A DNA stretch of 64,000 nt from contig NZ_BFAQ01000023.1 of assembly GCF_002933855.1 (NCBI RefSeq), positions 1 to 64,000 of the forward strand, read 5' to 3'. The notes under the pieces are model-generated. The model did not search any database. It was not told where the DNA came from and saw only the letters and a program-made list of their open reading frames with translations. Both the position numbers and the translations under genes were made by a program. Within the stretch, counting starts at the first letter, position 1; each line of letters starts with the position of its first letter. Below are positions 25,870-34,922 of the stretch, piece after piece. The stretch is from Vibrio penaeicida (GTDB lineage: Bacteria > Pseudomonadota > Gammaproteobacteria > Enterobacterales > Vibrionaceae).

Positions 25870-26943
25870 ATGTATAAAAAAATTGGCTTTTTGGCTTGTA
25901 TGGTATGTTCTGGCTACACGTTTGCTCAAACCGATTCAGCGACACATTATGCAGTGCAGTATGAAGGGAGAAGCGTGAAGGACTACGCAACGGGTACGGT
26001 TCAAATTAACTTCCCAGGCAGTGCGCTGAAAACGAAATTCACGGGCACTCAACTTGCCATCAATTTAAAGGGCAAAGGCGATCATTTTGATGTACTGGTC
26101 GATGGTGTGTTATCGCACAAAATTGTCACCAATATAGGCAACGAAACCCAAAAATTTGAGCTGTTCAAAAGTGTAGAGAAAAGCACGGTTGTCATCGAAG
26201 TGGTTAAGCGAACAGAAAACTACGATGCCATGATTGAAATCGTATCGCTCGATCACGATGGCTTCCTAGAAGGGGTATGGGAAAGCCAACCTCATGTCCT
26301 GTTTATTGGAGATTCCATCAGTGCAGGGTTTGCCAGCGAATCCAACAAACGTGACTGTACATGGGACGAAGTGTATAACACATCCAACGCACGTCTGGCC
26401 TTCCCACATCAAACAGGCGATCAACTGGATGCCAGTATCACTCAAGTTTCGCTTTCTGGTTTAGGGTTAATCCGAAACTGGGACGGTAACCAATCTTTTC
26501 ATGATGTAACCTATTACGCTGATAAATCCGGCGCTGTGTTTGGTAACGTGCAGCAATTTGAAGACAAACACCCAGATTTGATTGTTATCGAAGTCGGCAC
26601 CAATGATTTCAGCACCGATCCACAACCTCATGAACCATGGGCAAATATTGATGAAGTGAAAACAGCTTGGGTCGCACGCATGGTGGAGTTTACTGAAGAA
26701 CTGAAATATCGCTATGACGATGCCAATATTGTTTACATGCCCCGTCCAGCCTACCCGTACGACTACATCATTCCAGCGACAAATGAAGCGATTAGCGTAT
26801 TAAACAGCAAAGGGGTAACAGGTCTGTATAGCCATACCTTTATATCGCCATTAGAAGGCTGCATTTGGCACCCAACAGAAGCAGAGCATAAAGACATCGC
26901 GACGAAGCTCACCACCTTCATCAAGCAAAATGGGTTGCTTTAG
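25870..26943 (+). CDS. Secreted SGNH esterase of carbohydrate esterase family 2 type
   Basis: The protein has 357 residues with a signal peptide ending TFA at about residue 19. The N-terminal ~115 residues form a beta-sandwich jelly-roll (YAVQYEGRSVKDYATGTVQINFPGS), and the C-terminal domain is SGNH hydrolase: block I LFIGDSISAGF (catalytic Ser), LSGLGLIRNW, block III VGTNDF, and block V WHPTEAEH with the catalytic His. This two-domain order fits family CE2 deacetylases acting on xylan or glucomannan. The ATG is preceded by AAAAGGAATCGGCT. Likely role: removing acetyl groups from algal or plant polysaccharide outside the cytoplasm. Confidence 0.82.
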   Translation: MYKKIGFLACMVCSGYTFAQTDSATHYAVQYEGRSVKDYATGTVQINFPGSALKTKFTGTQLAINLKGKGDHFDVLVDGVLSHKIVTNIGNETQKFELFKSVEKSTVVIEVVKRTENYDAMIEIVSLDHDGFLEGVWESQPHVLFIGDSISAGFASESNKRDCTWDEVYNTSNARLAFPHQTGDQLDASITQVSLSGLGLIRNWDGNQSFHDVTYYADKSGAVFGNVQQFEDKHPDLIVIEVGTNDFSTDPQPHEPWANIDEVKTAWVARMVEFTEELKYRYDDANIVYMPRPAYPYDYIIPATNEAISVLNSKGVTGLYSHTFISPLEGCIWHPTEAEHKDIATKLTTFIKQNGLL

Positions 26944-26962
26944 ATAATAGAATGTTGAAAAG

Positions 26963-26994
26963 CATCAAATGGGGCAGCATGCCCCCATTTGATG
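26963..26994. terminator. Convergent stem-loop
   Basis: CATCAAATGGGG (26963-26974) pairs perfectly with CCCCATTTGATG (26983-26994), loop of 8 nt, between two convergent genes. Confidence 0.7.
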
Positions 26995-27002
26995 TTCCTA
27001 CC

Positions 27003-28142
27003 CTAGTTCTCTTTACGTTGAATAGAAACATTAATGTGCTCTGAAAATACCAATTCCTTATCTTTTAAATAATGCGAGAAGAAGCCTGTCATGCTTGTTT
27101 GAACGATGTCGTGTATATCGTTTGCACCGATTCCAGAAGGAAACCCGACTGCCCATCGGCTTTGATCGGTAAAGTCATTGTGGTTAGTGTCTGCGACGGA
27201 CACCAGATAGGTATCAGATTGGTTTGCTTTATACCCTTCGCTTAAATTGTGATTGGCTGCTTGCATGAGCATCAACGGTTTATTCATTGGAGATTCGGCG
27301 ACATCACCCAAAATTATGCCATCCATATTGGCCGCCGCGACACATTCGGTAATCGCTTTACAGCTGTTCATCGCCGCGCTGCCACCTAAGCTATAGCCCA
27401 ACGCCCCCACTTTTGAGGTATCCAATTGATACTGAAAGCGCCATTGATTCCATAAAAGCCATTGGTACGTAGTCAATACATCCTGAGTAATTTGTGGCAC
27501 AGCAACCCCATTGAAATACGCGAAGCCCTTATCGGTATTTATGTCGTTAGCCCCTTCAGGTATATACCCTTTGACCGTTGTTCCGTTGTTAAATACAGCC
27601 AGCCCAGAGGCAAACGTATGATTGATTGCCACAACTGCAAACCCTTGGCTCGCCAGCTCTTCGAGTAACTCAACATTGTCCTTTTCAAATAGCATTGAAC
27701 CATGAGAATAAAAGAGAACTGGCCAACCTTGGTCTATCTCGGCAACCTCTGCATTATTGACCGACCACGACAGCATCTCGTTCAGATCATGTTGCTTTGG
27801 ATGAATGGGGGCATTAGGTGGGCGAACACTGGATAAATACTCAACTTGATGACCGCCTTCGTCAAAGTATTTTTCATATTCTGCTGATTCTGTATTGCTT
27901 GGGTAATACACTTTAATGTGGAGCTTACGCATCTCACCTGAAACTGGATTCAATGTATCTTCACGGTAATCCGTCAGGTCGAAGTCGAGTGTGCCAACCC
28001 GATAAGGACCGCTCGGTGAAGGGTACACATGATCGACTACTCTTTTGGTATCATCGACAGGTGGTACTGTCTCATCATTACATCCTGTAAGCAGTGGCAG
28101 TGTGATAAAAACAGGTAAGAAAATAGCGGTTTTAACGTTCAT
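27003..28142 (-). CDS. Lipoprotein alpha/beta hydrolase (PAF-acetylhydrolase-like)
   Basis: The protein has 379 residues. The lipobox LLTGC puts the lipidated Cys at about residue 21. The hydrolase domain shows FYSHGSMLFEKDNVELLEELASQGF, the nucleophile elbow GYSLGGSAAMNS, MDGIILGD and a late His near ANDIHDIVQTS. The layout resembles bacterial platelet-activating-factor acetylhydrolase-like and dienelactone-hydrolase-like lipoproteins. It is probably anchored in the outer membrane and acts on esters. It lies 85 bp downstream of the AraC gene on the same strand. A hairpin immediately before its start codon contains the ribosome site, suggesting translational control. Confidence 0.78.
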   Translation of the reverse strand: MNVKTAIFLPVFITLPLLTGCNDETVPPVDDTKRVVDHVYPSPSGPYRVGTLDFDLTDYREDTLNPVSGEMRKLHIKVYYPSNTESAEYEKYFDEGGHQVEYLSSVRPPNAPIHPKQHDLNEMLSWSVNNAEVAEIDQGWPVLFYSHGSMLFEKDNVELLEELASQGFAVVAINHTFASGLAVFNNGTTVKGYIPEGANDINTDKGFAYFNGVAVPQITQDVLTTYQWLLWNQWRFQYQLDTSKVGALGYSLGGSAAMNSCKAITECVAAANMDGIILGDVAESPMNKPLMLMQAANHNLSEGYKANQSDTYLVSVADTNHNDFTDQSRWAVGFPSGIGANDIHDIVQTSMTGFFSHYLKDKELVFSEHINVSIQRKEN

Positions 28143-28144
28143 AA

Positions 28145-28167
28145 AGGCTCTCCTTGATTGAGAGCCT
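28145..28167 (-). promoter_or_regulatory. Hairpin sequestering the ribosome-binding site
   Basis: On the minus strand AGGCTCTC, a 7-nt loop and GAGAGCCT form a perfect 8-bp stem ending two bases before the ATG at 28142. The Shine-Dalgarno GGAGAG lies in the loop edge and 3' arm, so folding would hide it. Confidence 0.5.
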
Positions 28168-28194
28168 AATGGTGGGGGATTGGCAGTATTCCGT

Positions 28195-28240
28195 CGTCCG
28201 AATACCTTATTTGGACGTCCGGATTATTTAGTTCGGACGT
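28195..28240. repeat. CGTCCGRAT repeats at the 3' end of the AraC gene
   Basis: CGTCCGAATA (28195-28204), CGTCCGGATTA (28216-28226) and, in inverse orientation, ACGTCCGAAC (28231-28240). Three copies within 46 bp upstream of the hydrolase gene suggest a regulator binding cluster, possibly for the adjacent AraC protein. Confidence 0.4.
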
Positions 28241-29268
28241 TCAAGTGCTGATTTATACTGGGTTGGTGTGCATTCTTTGTATTTTTTAAATGCTGAGTTG
28301 AATGTTGACTTAGAACTGAATCCAGATTCAAATGCCAAATCTAAAATTGATTTATGAGGCCTTTGCTTAATCAATTCACACACATGAACCACTCTTTTTT
28401 GATTCACTAGGTCATAAAACTTGATCCCTAATTGTTGGTTCAGGACTTGAGTCAACAAATAGGGTTTTACGCCAAGTTCTTCCGCTAACGACTGCAAATT
28501 CAAATCTGATTTTAAGTAAAGCTGCTTACTATCCATCAACAGAGAAACCTGCTTACCCAGCTCAAAGTCCAATTCATTAGCGCTATATTCCTCCGTTGGA
28601 GTTTGCACTAGTGGCTCGAAATTCAACAGCTCCGGTTTAACCAAAAACAGATACGTCACCAAAAAGACAAATAGGCTAACAAACAACTGGGGAAGAGGCA
28701 GCTCGGTGTTAAATGCAACTTGTAATGGAATGGTTGAAATCGCGACAATCAGCCCTGCACATACGCCCCACATCAACCAAAGGTTTTCTCGGCTGAGATT
28801 TGCTTGAACGGTCTTTTGCTCTACTTGATAACGCCAAACCATTCGTATAGCAGCGATATTGTAAATTAGATAAACAAACAATATTAAATACGTGGCAATC
28901 CAATGCCTTGTAGTAATCACCACAGTGTCTGGAGATAAAGAAAAGTCGTAGATAAGTGCACTGATCGCTAACCAAGGAATAAAGTGCACCGCTGCACGTC
29001 GTGTAATCTTTTCTTGGGTTAAGCAGGCTCGAATAAATAAGAAGAACAACACCGGATACAATAAAGCCCAGCTAGCGTTAAATCGACTGCTCAACCATTG
29101 TTCATGTTCTGCAATTAGCAAGATAAGATCTGCCGAAAATACGGCATGAACCAATGTTAATGGCCAGAAGAGTGGCTGGGTTCGAGACCTTGAAAACAAA
29201 AACACCAGTAAGATTAAGCTCTGAATAAACCCCGCGAGCAACACGGCTGTGACCATATACAACTCCAT
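28228..29268 (-). CDS. AraC-family regulator with membrane-embedded N-terminal domain
   Basis: The protein has 346 residues. Residues 1-215 contain about seven hydrophobic segments (VTAVLLAGFIQSLILLVFLF and others), and the C-terminal 100 residues hold a double HTH of the AraC type (LQSLAEELGVKPYLLTQVLNQQ; ILDLAFESGFSSKSTFNSAFKKY, TPTQYKSAL). Such proteins are probable membrane-bound sensors that regulate nearby genes directly. The lipoprotein hydrolase gene 85 bp downstream is a likely operon partner or target. If the soxR-repeat interpretation is right, this gene was the original downstream neighbour of soxR. Confidence 0.85.
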   Translation of the reverse strand: MELYMVTAVLLAGFIQSLILLVFLFSRSRTQPLFWPLTLVHAVFSADLILLIAEHEQWLSSRFNASWALLYPVLFFLFIRACLTQEKITRRAAVHFIPWLAISALIYDFSLSPDTVVITTRHWIATYLILFVYLIYNIAAIRMVWRYQVEQKTVQANLSRENLWLMWGVCAGLIVAISTIPLQVAFNTELPLPQLFVSLFVFLVTYLFLVKPELLNFEPLVQTPTEEYSANELDFELGKQVSLLMDSKQLYLKSDLNLQSLAEELGVKPYLLTQVLNQQLGIKFYDLVNQKRVVHVCELIKQRPHKSILDLAFESGFSSKSTFNSAFKKYKECTPTQYKSALERPN

Positions 29269-29307
29269 TTGTAAAAGGCAGCGAAGAACTGATTTTAGGC
29301 TAAGCTA

Positions 29308-29466
29308 TTAACCCGAGTGACCAAGCCAGTTTTCCCCTTTGTGTTCTTCGCCATACTGGTCTTGGGGATTGCGAAGAGCGCAATTTTCCAAAGATAAACA
29401 ACCGCAGCCAATGCACCCACCCAAGTCATTCTGAAGCGCCTGCAAGCGGCGGATTCTGTCTTCTAA
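29308..29466 (-). pseudogene. soxR 3'-end fragment (truncated duplicate)
   Basis: The minus strand here repeats the last ~47 codons of the intact soxR at 37681-38109, including the Fe-S motif CIGCGC...C, in the same reading frame. The upstream DNA-binding part is missing. The frame runs out of homology at position 29324 and stops at TAA (29308-29310), giving ENWLGHSG instead of ENWLTN at the end. There is no start codon or ribosome site for the fragment, so it is not expected to make protein. Confidence 0.92.
29324..29466 (+). repeat. Left copy of 143-bp direct repeat (soxR 3' end)
   Basis: Identical to 37691-37833 at 142 of 143 positions; the single difference is C against T in the TTTTCYCC tract near the left edge. 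Both copies face the same way and enclose the ectoine, proVWX and cosR genes. Homology ends abruptly on both sides. Confidence 0.95.
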
Positions 29467-29476
29467 AGACAACTTG

Positions 29477-29506
29477 ACCTACCGATTGTCTTGATAATCG
29501 GTAGGT
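29477..29506 (-). terminator. Terminator of the ectABC-ask operon
   Basis: ACCTACCGATT (29477-29487) / AATCGGTAGGT (29496-29506) is a perfect 11-bp stem with an 8-nt loop, 45 bp past the aspartokinase stop codon and just inside the left repeat. Confidence 0.75.
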
Positions 29507-29551
29507 TGGGCAAAGCGTACGTCGATCAGTATTTGGGCGGTTTTCAGTTAT

Positions 29552-30994
29552 CTAGCCAAAATTAGCCGATATAGAATTTTGAACACTCCTGCTTGCCTTA
29601 CCATTAAAAAATACTTCGTGTAGGGCACATATGGACGTGTGGTACTCCGTATCATCTACCACGAACTGAACATTAACGTTTCTCATCGAAGAGTGGACCG
29701 CAATTGGTGTAACACCTTGCTCCATCAATGCCAGTACTCCCTTGGTTAGGGCCTCATTGGTATCAAACTTAGACCCAATAGCCGAGATCAGAGCAACCAT
29801 TCGACCTTTGATATTAGCTTCTGGGAATCGCTTTTCTGTTTTGTACAGAACTTTGTTCAATGCATCTGTACTGCCTGTCAGGTAATAGGTCATAGAGTTG
29901 GCGTTCATCTCTTTACCTACCAGCCTTACTCGAGTATCCGTAATTATCTGCATAAGATCATAGCTTACGTTGTCGACGCAGCCGACCATGTCCTGATCAA
30001 AGAGGTGTAAGGCGAAGACTTTCTCTTTGCCCGCAATGATTTCTACCTTATCCAATGTAGGGCGATATGAACCGGAGATGAGCGTTCCAGGGTGGTGAGG
30101 TTCGAAAGTATTCTTGATTTGAAGCTCTATCCCACTTTCACGTAGCCCTGCCGCTGCATTTGGGTGAATCGCCTCCATCCCCAGATTGGCAAGTTGATCA
30201 GCAACATCATAGTTAGTCTCTCCCAAAGGCAGTACTTTATCTGAACCAACAACGCGGGGATCCGCTGAACTCAGATGGTATTCTTTATGGATGATCGCTA
30301 GGTCCGCATGGGTTAGTGATGCAATTCGACTGAAAGTCATTTCGCTATAACCGCGGTCATAAGTAGACATTAACCCTTCTTTACAAGAGGCATATCCTGT
30401 GACAATCGGCAACTCTTTCGCCGTGTCGATGTCAGAAAAGGCTTCAAGAATGCATTCATCTATACTACTAGGCACTTTTGTATCCCAACCAGACAGATCG
30501 ACAAACCTTGAATTGATTCCCATGTTCTTGAGTTTCAGAGCTGTGTTATATGCACTGTGTGCTTCGCCGATTGATGAGAGAAACTCTCTAACTTGAGGAA
30601 GATAGTGACGAAGTGAGAACTGCCCATACTGACATGTTTCCAGTATGTTCGAAATACATACCTTCGCTTCAGAAATTCGAGAGCGAATAAACTTATCCGC
30701 ACGCAGTCGATTCATAGGATCCGCAAAGATATTTTCGTTGGCAAGCAGCATTCGTTGTTCTACGTAATCAAGTGCACTTAACCATTTGTCGTCGCGTTTA
30801 GCAACCAATTGGTACACACCGGATTTACTGGTTTTTTTGCATTCTAGCAAGGCATCAGTAATCCCAGCGTAAGCAGATACGACAAACACTCGGTTATACA
30901 TTTCCTCTTCACTGTCTTTGAGCAAGATATTATCTAAAACAGCGTCAAACGCAGACATCGAGGTACCGCCGATTTTCTCTACGGTGTAAGTCAT
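29552..30994 (-). CDS. ask_ect: Ectoine-pathway aspartokinase (Ask_Ect)
   Basis: The protein has 480 residues and phosphorylates L-aspartate, the first step toward aspartate semialdehyde, the ectoine precursor. The N-terminus VEKIGGTSMSAFDAV carries the kinase KxGGTS motif; RGYSEMTFSRIASL and KEYHLSSADPRVVG form the rest of the amino-acid kinase site. Two C-terminal ACT-like regions (FALHLFDQDMVGCVD; MVALISAIGSKFD) are present. Specialised copies in ectoine operons are thought to escape feedback inhibition by lysine or threonine. It is the last gene of ectABC-ask, 66 bp after ectC, and a terminator follows. Confidence 0.93.
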   Translation of the reverse strand: MTYTVEKIGGTSMSAFDAVLDNILLKDSEEEMYNRVFVVSAYAGITDALLECKKTSKSGVYQLVAKRDDKWLSALDYVEQRMLLANENIFADPMNRLRADKFIRSRISEAKVCISNILETCQYGQFSLRHYLPQVREFLSSIGEAHSAYNTALKLKNMGINSRFVDLSGWDTKVPSSIDECILEAFSDIDTAKELPIVTGYASCKEGLMSTYDRGYSEMTFSRIASLTHADLAIIHKEYHLSSADPRVVGSDKVLPLGETNYDVADQLANLGMEAIHPNAAAGLRESGIELQIKNTFEPHHPGTLISGSYRPTLDKVEIIAGKEKVFALHLFDQDMVGCVDNVSYDLMQIITDTRVRLVGKEMNANSMTYYLTGSTDALNKVLYKTEKRFPEANIKGRMVALISAIGSKFDTNEALTKGVLALMEQGVTPIAVHSSMRNVNVQFVVDDTEYHTSICALHEVFFNGKASRSVQNSISANFG

Positions 30995-31060
30995 GTTAGG
31001 GCCTTTATTATGAAGTTAGGTAATGAGCTAGACTCTTTCGACTAGCTCAAGTACAGATCG

Positions 31061-31447
31061 TTAATCAATGAGAGGGTAAACACCATTCTCATCATGGGTC
31101 TCTTTACCCGTAATAGGTGGGTTAAACACACATGCCATCACCATTTCTTTACCCTCATATGCACGAAGGTAATGCTCGTCGTGTTGATCCAAAATATAAA
31201 GAGTTCCAGGCTTTATCGGGTAGGTTTTACCACCCACCACTTCAATCTCTCCCTCACCACTCATGCAGTAGACTGACTCAAGGTGGTTTTGATAATGGAT
31301 GTGCGTTTCGGTGTTTTCAAAAATGGTTGTGATGTGAAATGAAAAGCCCATATTGTCATTTTTTAATAACATGCGGACACTTTCCCATGTTTCTGAGGCA
31401 ACTCTACGCTCGCTATCACGGCACTCTTCAAGTGTACGAACAATCAT
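31061..31447 (-). CDS. ectC: Ectoine synthase
   Basis: The protein has 128 residues from the ATG at 31447 with AAAGGAAGAAAAA before it; an upstream in-frame extension to 31507 would overlap ectB and has no site. EctC cyclises N-gamma-acetyl-diaminobutyrate to ectoine. The cupin fold is recognisable: [16 protein letters not shown] at the start, [22 protein letters not shown] with metal-binding Glu, and [16 protein letters not shown] with the conserved His/Asp. The length matches the family (about 130). It starts 13 bp after ectB, so it is tightly linked. Confidence 0.96.
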   Translation of the reverse strand: MIVRTLEECRDSERRVASETWESVRMLLKNDNMGFSFHITTIFENTETHIHYQNHLESVYCMSGEGEIEVVGGKTYPIKPGTLYILDQHDEHYLRAYEGKEMVMACVFNPPITGKETHDENGVYPLID

Positions 31448-31460
31448 TTTTTCTTCCTTT

Positions 31461-32729
31461 TTACGACGCGTTCTTAAATTGTTGCTGGATAGCATGTTCA
31501 ACAGCATTCTTAAAGATGTCTAAACCTTGTTTTAACTCAGACTCAGTAATCGTGAGTGGAGCAAAAAACTTCACCACTTCGTCTTCTGGTCCAGCAGTTT
31601 CAATCACTAGCCCATTATTGAAACAGGCTTTAACGATGTGACTGGCCAGTTGCCCATTGCAACATTCAATACCAATCATCATTCCTCGCCCTTTTTGTTT
31701 AACAAACATATTTGGATAACGAGTTAGGGTTGCATCAATCGCCTCGGACACCAGATCGGAGCAATTCTTAATATGCTGTTCGAATAGTTCACTGTCAGCC
31801 CAATACGCCTCAAGCGCTTTCGTCGCCGTTACAAACGCGTGATTGTTACCACGAAACGTTCCGTTGTGTTCGCCGGGCTTCCAAATGTCGAGCTCAGGTT
31901 TCATCAAGACGATCGCCATAGGCAAACCATAGCCGCCTATTGATTTTGATAGCGTTACCATGTCTGGTTTGATACCAGCAGATTCGAAACTAAAAAAGGT
32001 TCCTGTGCGTCCGCATCCAGCTTGAATATCGTCAACGATCAGTAGAATATCGTTTTGCAGGCAGATCGTGCTCAGACGCTGCAACCATTCATCAGACGCC
32101 ACATTTAGCCCGCCTTCGCCTTGTACCGTTTCAACAAGTACTGCAGCTGGTTTGTCGATACCTGCCGAATTATCACTTAACATGGTTTCAAATAGTTTTA
32201 GCCCATCAATACTCGCATAGCCCTCAAAAGGGATACGAGTGACATCGTTTAAGCTAACACCAGCCCCCTGACGGTGATGTTGGTTACCCGTCGCCGCCAA
32301 GGCACCGGATGTACATCCGTGAAAACCATTGGTAAATGCCACAATTGAGCTACGTCCTTTTGATTTTCTGGCCAACTTTAGGGCTGCTTCAACAGCATTG
32401 GTTCCCGTAGGTCCGGTAAACTGGACTTTATAGTTAAGATCTCGTGGTTTAAGTACATGATTTTCCAGCGCTGTAAGGAAGTCAGCTTTAGCAGAAGAAT
32501 GCATGTCGAGACCGTGTGTAACCCCATCAGCTTCAATGTAGTCAAGCAAAGCTTGCTTAAAAATTGGGTTGTTGTGACCGTAATTGAGAGACCCGGCACC
32601 AGCAAGAAAGTCTAGGTATTTATCACCAGATTCCGTCTCTAGCCAGCACCCTTTCGCTTTGGTAAAAACGACTGGGAAGCTGTTGCAGTAGGAACGTACT
32701 TGTGACTCTTTTTTATCAAAAATATCCAT
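31461..32729 (-). CDS. ectB: Diaminobutyrate--2-oxoglutarate aminotransferase
   Basis: The protein has 422 residues, a PLP-dependent class III aminotransferase. It converts aspartate semialdehyde and glutamate to 2,4-diaminobutyrate. Visible marks are [37 protein letters not shown], the cofactor Asp in [15 protein letters not shown], and the Schiff-base Lys in [14 protein letters not shown]. The start [19 protein letters not shown] is typical for EctB. It begins 15 bp after ectA and ends 13 bp before ectC. Confidence 0.96.
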   Translation of the reverse strand: MDIFDKKESQVRSYCNSFPVVFTKAKGCWLETESGDKYLDFLAGAGSLNYGHNNPIFKQALLDYIEADGVTHGLDMHSSAKADFLTALENHVLKPRDLNYKVQFTGPTGTNAVEAALKLARKSKGRSSIVAFTNGFHGCTSGALAATGNQHHRQGAGVSLNDVTRIPFEGYASIDGLKLFETMLSDNSAGIDKPAAVLVETVQGEGGLNVASDEWLQRLSTICLQNDILLIVDDIQAGCGRTGTFFSFESAGIKPDMVTLSKSIGGYGLPMAIVLMKPELDIWKPGEHNGTFRGNNHAFVTATKALEAYWADSELFEQHIKNCSDLVSEAIDATLTRYPNMFVKQKGRGMMIGIECCNGQLASHIVKACFNNGLVIETAGPEDEVVKFFAPLTITESELKQGLDIFKNAVEHAIQQQFKNAS

Positions 32730-32744
32730 TATTAGACCGTTTAT

Positions 32745-33296
32745 CTATCCTGTGGTTTGAGGGGTTTTCAGCAAGATACGATACAGGTACTCCGTATCGT
32801 GTTTCCCTTTAAAATGTGTTCTTTTGTCAAGAAATGTCGACACATTTCCTTGTAAACCATTTTCCGAATCAATCTTTTTGAACAGTGCCCATGAGGCATC
32901 ATTTTCACGGGTTATGGTTGTCTCTATCGCACAAGCACCCTGCAAAGACTTCCTGGCTAGAAGTAATTTAATCATTTGATATGCTAGCCCTTTTCCTCTG
33001 TGCTTGGGTGAAACGGCAACCTGCCACACAAACAATGTGTTTGGATCATCGGGCTTAAGGTATCCGGATACAAAACCAGAAACCTTGCCGTCACAACGAG
33101 CCAATATACACGTTTGGCGAAAATGAGTGGATTGCAAAAAATTGCAATAGGGAGAGTTGGTATCCAATGGTGGGCATTGGGCAATAAGGTTAAAAATATC
33201 ATCGCCATCTTCGGCACAAGGTTCACTAAATGAACCATATCGATTGAATTCTTCTCCCTTTCTTGGGTGAGCAACCCAGGGTGCTGATGTGATCAT
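32745..33296 (-). CDS. ectA: L-2,4-diaminobutyrate acetyltransferase
   Basis: The protein has 183 residues of the GNAT fold and acetylates the gamma-amino group of diaminobutyrate. It carries CPPLDTNSPYCNFLQSTHF, typical of EctA, and the acetyl-CoA loop VSPKHRGKGLAYQMIK (R/Q-x-x-G-x-G/A). It is the first gene of ectABC-ask; the 434-bp region upstream separates it from the divergent proV and should hold osmotically controlled promoters. Confidence 0.96.
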   Translation of the reverse strand: MITSAPWVAHPRKGEEFNRYGSFSEPCAEDGDDIFNLIAQCPPLDTNSPYCNFLQSTHFRQTCILARCDGKVSGFVSGYLKPDDPNTLFVWQVAVSPKHRGKGLAYQMIKLLLARKSLQGACAIETTITRENDASWALFKKIDSENGLQGNVSTFLDKRTHFKGKHDTEYLYRILLKTPQTTG

Positions 33297-33730
33297 AGGA
33301 ACACGCTTTTATTTCGTACTCTAAACAAATGTGCTTTTATTATCAGACAAAAAGTGCACTAAAAAGCAACCAAACTCCTAATATTGGACAATAAGTGTGA
33401 TGAGCATAGCAAAAAAATAAGAAAACCTCTTAGTGGACATTAATTCCACCTCTAAAGTTTTGAGTAGTAATGTTTTCAATTTTCAAAACTGAATACGAAG
33501 ATATATAAAATAAATTTTCACTAAACCGAACAAGGTATAGAACATGCTTTTCAAAATATTAAATATTGCTTTTATTTCAATAAATTAACACCAAAATACA
33601 ACACATAAAAAAGCTGCTTCGTCATGAAAAAACTAAACAAATGAAAGACACGCCTATTTGAAATACAGTCGATTTTTATTTAGAGTACGAATCAATTTTG
33701 CAAACATACATTTAGCACAGGACAAATTAC
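33297..33730. promoter_or_regulatory. Divergent ectA-proV control region
   Basis: 434 bp, AT-rich. The palindrome TATTGGACAATA (33382-33393) has the TTG/CAA form of many MarR-family operators and lies 86 bp upstream of ectA. GTGGA (33433-33437) and TCCAC (33445-33449) form a second inverted repeat. CosR, encoded at the end of the proVWX unit, is the obvious candidate binder; in other Vibrio species CosR represses both ectABC and proVWX. The exact operator is not established from sequence alone. Confidence 0.5.
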
Positions 33731-34918
33731 ATGGCTCCCATACTTGAAGTTAAGGGACTCTATAAGGTGTTTGGCGAAGACACCGAGCGTGCTTTTAGCA
33801 TGTTATCTGGAGGCGCTGACAAAGATAGAGTATTTGCTGAAACTGGCTTAACTATTGGTGTTAACGATGTCTCCCTTTCTATCAATGAAGGCGAGATATT
33901 CGTAATAATGGGGCTTTCTGGTTCAGGAAAATCCACTCTTGTTCGTTTACTTAATCGACTTATAGAGCCAACAAGAGGGAGCGTCTTACTTAGAGGTAAA
34001 GACATTGCCAATATCTCTGTAGAAGAGCTGAGGGCGGTTCGACGCAAAAACATTTCCATGGTTTTCCAAAACTTTGCTCTTATGCCTCACATGACCGTGA
34101 TTGAAAACGCCGCCTTTGGTTTAGAGCTTGCTGGAATAAGTTTGGAAGCCCGTCAAAAGTCTGCTTCTGAAGCTTTAGACAGAGTAGGACTAGGTGCATA
34201 CAACGATTCGTTTCCAGATGAATTATCGGGTGGGATGAAACAGCGGGTTGGTTTAGCGCGCGCGTTGGCCTGTGACCCTGACATCCTATTAATGGATGAA
34301 GCTTTTTCTGCACTAGATCCGCTGATTCGCACAGAAATGCAAGATGAGCTGATTCGCCTGCAAAACGATGATAAGCGAACCATCGTCTTTATCTCACATG
34401 ATCTTGATGAGGCTATGCGCATTGGTGACCGTATCGCAATTATGCAAGATGGCGAAGTGGTTCAGGTTGGAACACCTGACGAAATTCTGCACCAACCTGC
34501 CAACGACTATGTTGCCGCCTTTTTCAGAGGTGTGAATATTGCCAATGCGTTAACCGCAAAAGACATCGTAAAGAAAATACCCGCAGCCGTTTTCAAAAAG
34601 TCGGAACATGACGGTCCGGCCTCGGCGCTGCAACTACTCACAGATAATGATCGAGAGTATGGAATAATTGTTGATAAAGAAAACCTGTATTCAGGCATAG
34701 TGTCATTGGATTCACTTCAGTCAGCCTATCAAGACAATCGTTCACTCACCAGCGCAGAGCTGGAATCAACCATAACTGTAACCCCTGAACAACCGATTAA
34801 CGAGCTCCTTGGACCCGTCGCCAGTGCTCCTTACCCAGTACCCGTAGTCGATGATTCGGGCAAATATTACGGGGTAATCAGTAAATCAAGATTGCTTCAA
34901 ACTTTGGATAAGGAGTAG
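33731..34918 (+). CDS. proV: Glycine betaine/proline ABC transporter ATP-binding protein
   Basis: The protein has 395 residues. The nucleotide-binding domain has Walker [11 protein letters not shown]-loop [11 protein letters not shown], signature [15 protein letters not shown] and Walker [14 protein letters not shown] with the H-loop in FISHDLDEA. The C-terminal part (about 280-395) has CBS-type repeats, which sense ionic strength in the OpuA/ProU group. It powers uptake of glycine betaine or proline betaine under salt stress. It is divergent from ectA and starts the proVWX operon; proW begins 4 bp after its stop. Confidence 0.95.
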   Translation: MAPILEVKGLYKVFGEDTERAFSMLSGGADKDRVFAETGLTIGVNDVSLSINEGEIFVIMGLSGSGKSTLVRLLNRLIEPTRGSVLLRGKDIANISVEELRAVRRKNISMVFQNFALMPHMTVIENAAFGLELAGISLEARQKSASEALDRVGLGAYNDSFPDELSGGMKQRVGLARALACDPDILLMDEAFSALDPLIRTEMQDELIRLQNDDKRTIVFISHDLDEAMRIGDRIAIMQDGEVVQVGTPDEILHQPANDYVAAFFRGVNIANALTAKDIVKKIPAAVFKKSEHDGPASALQLLTDNDREYGIIVDKENLYSGIVSLDSLQSAYQDNRSLTSAELESTITVTPEQPINELLGPVASAPYPVPVVDDSGKYYGVISKSRLLQTLDKE

Positions 34919-34922
34919 CACC

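Noticed and set aside
31448..31507. Longer ectC starting at 31507
   Set aside because: The extension would overlap ectB, lacks a ribosome site, and known EctC proteins begin MIVR near the chosen ATG.
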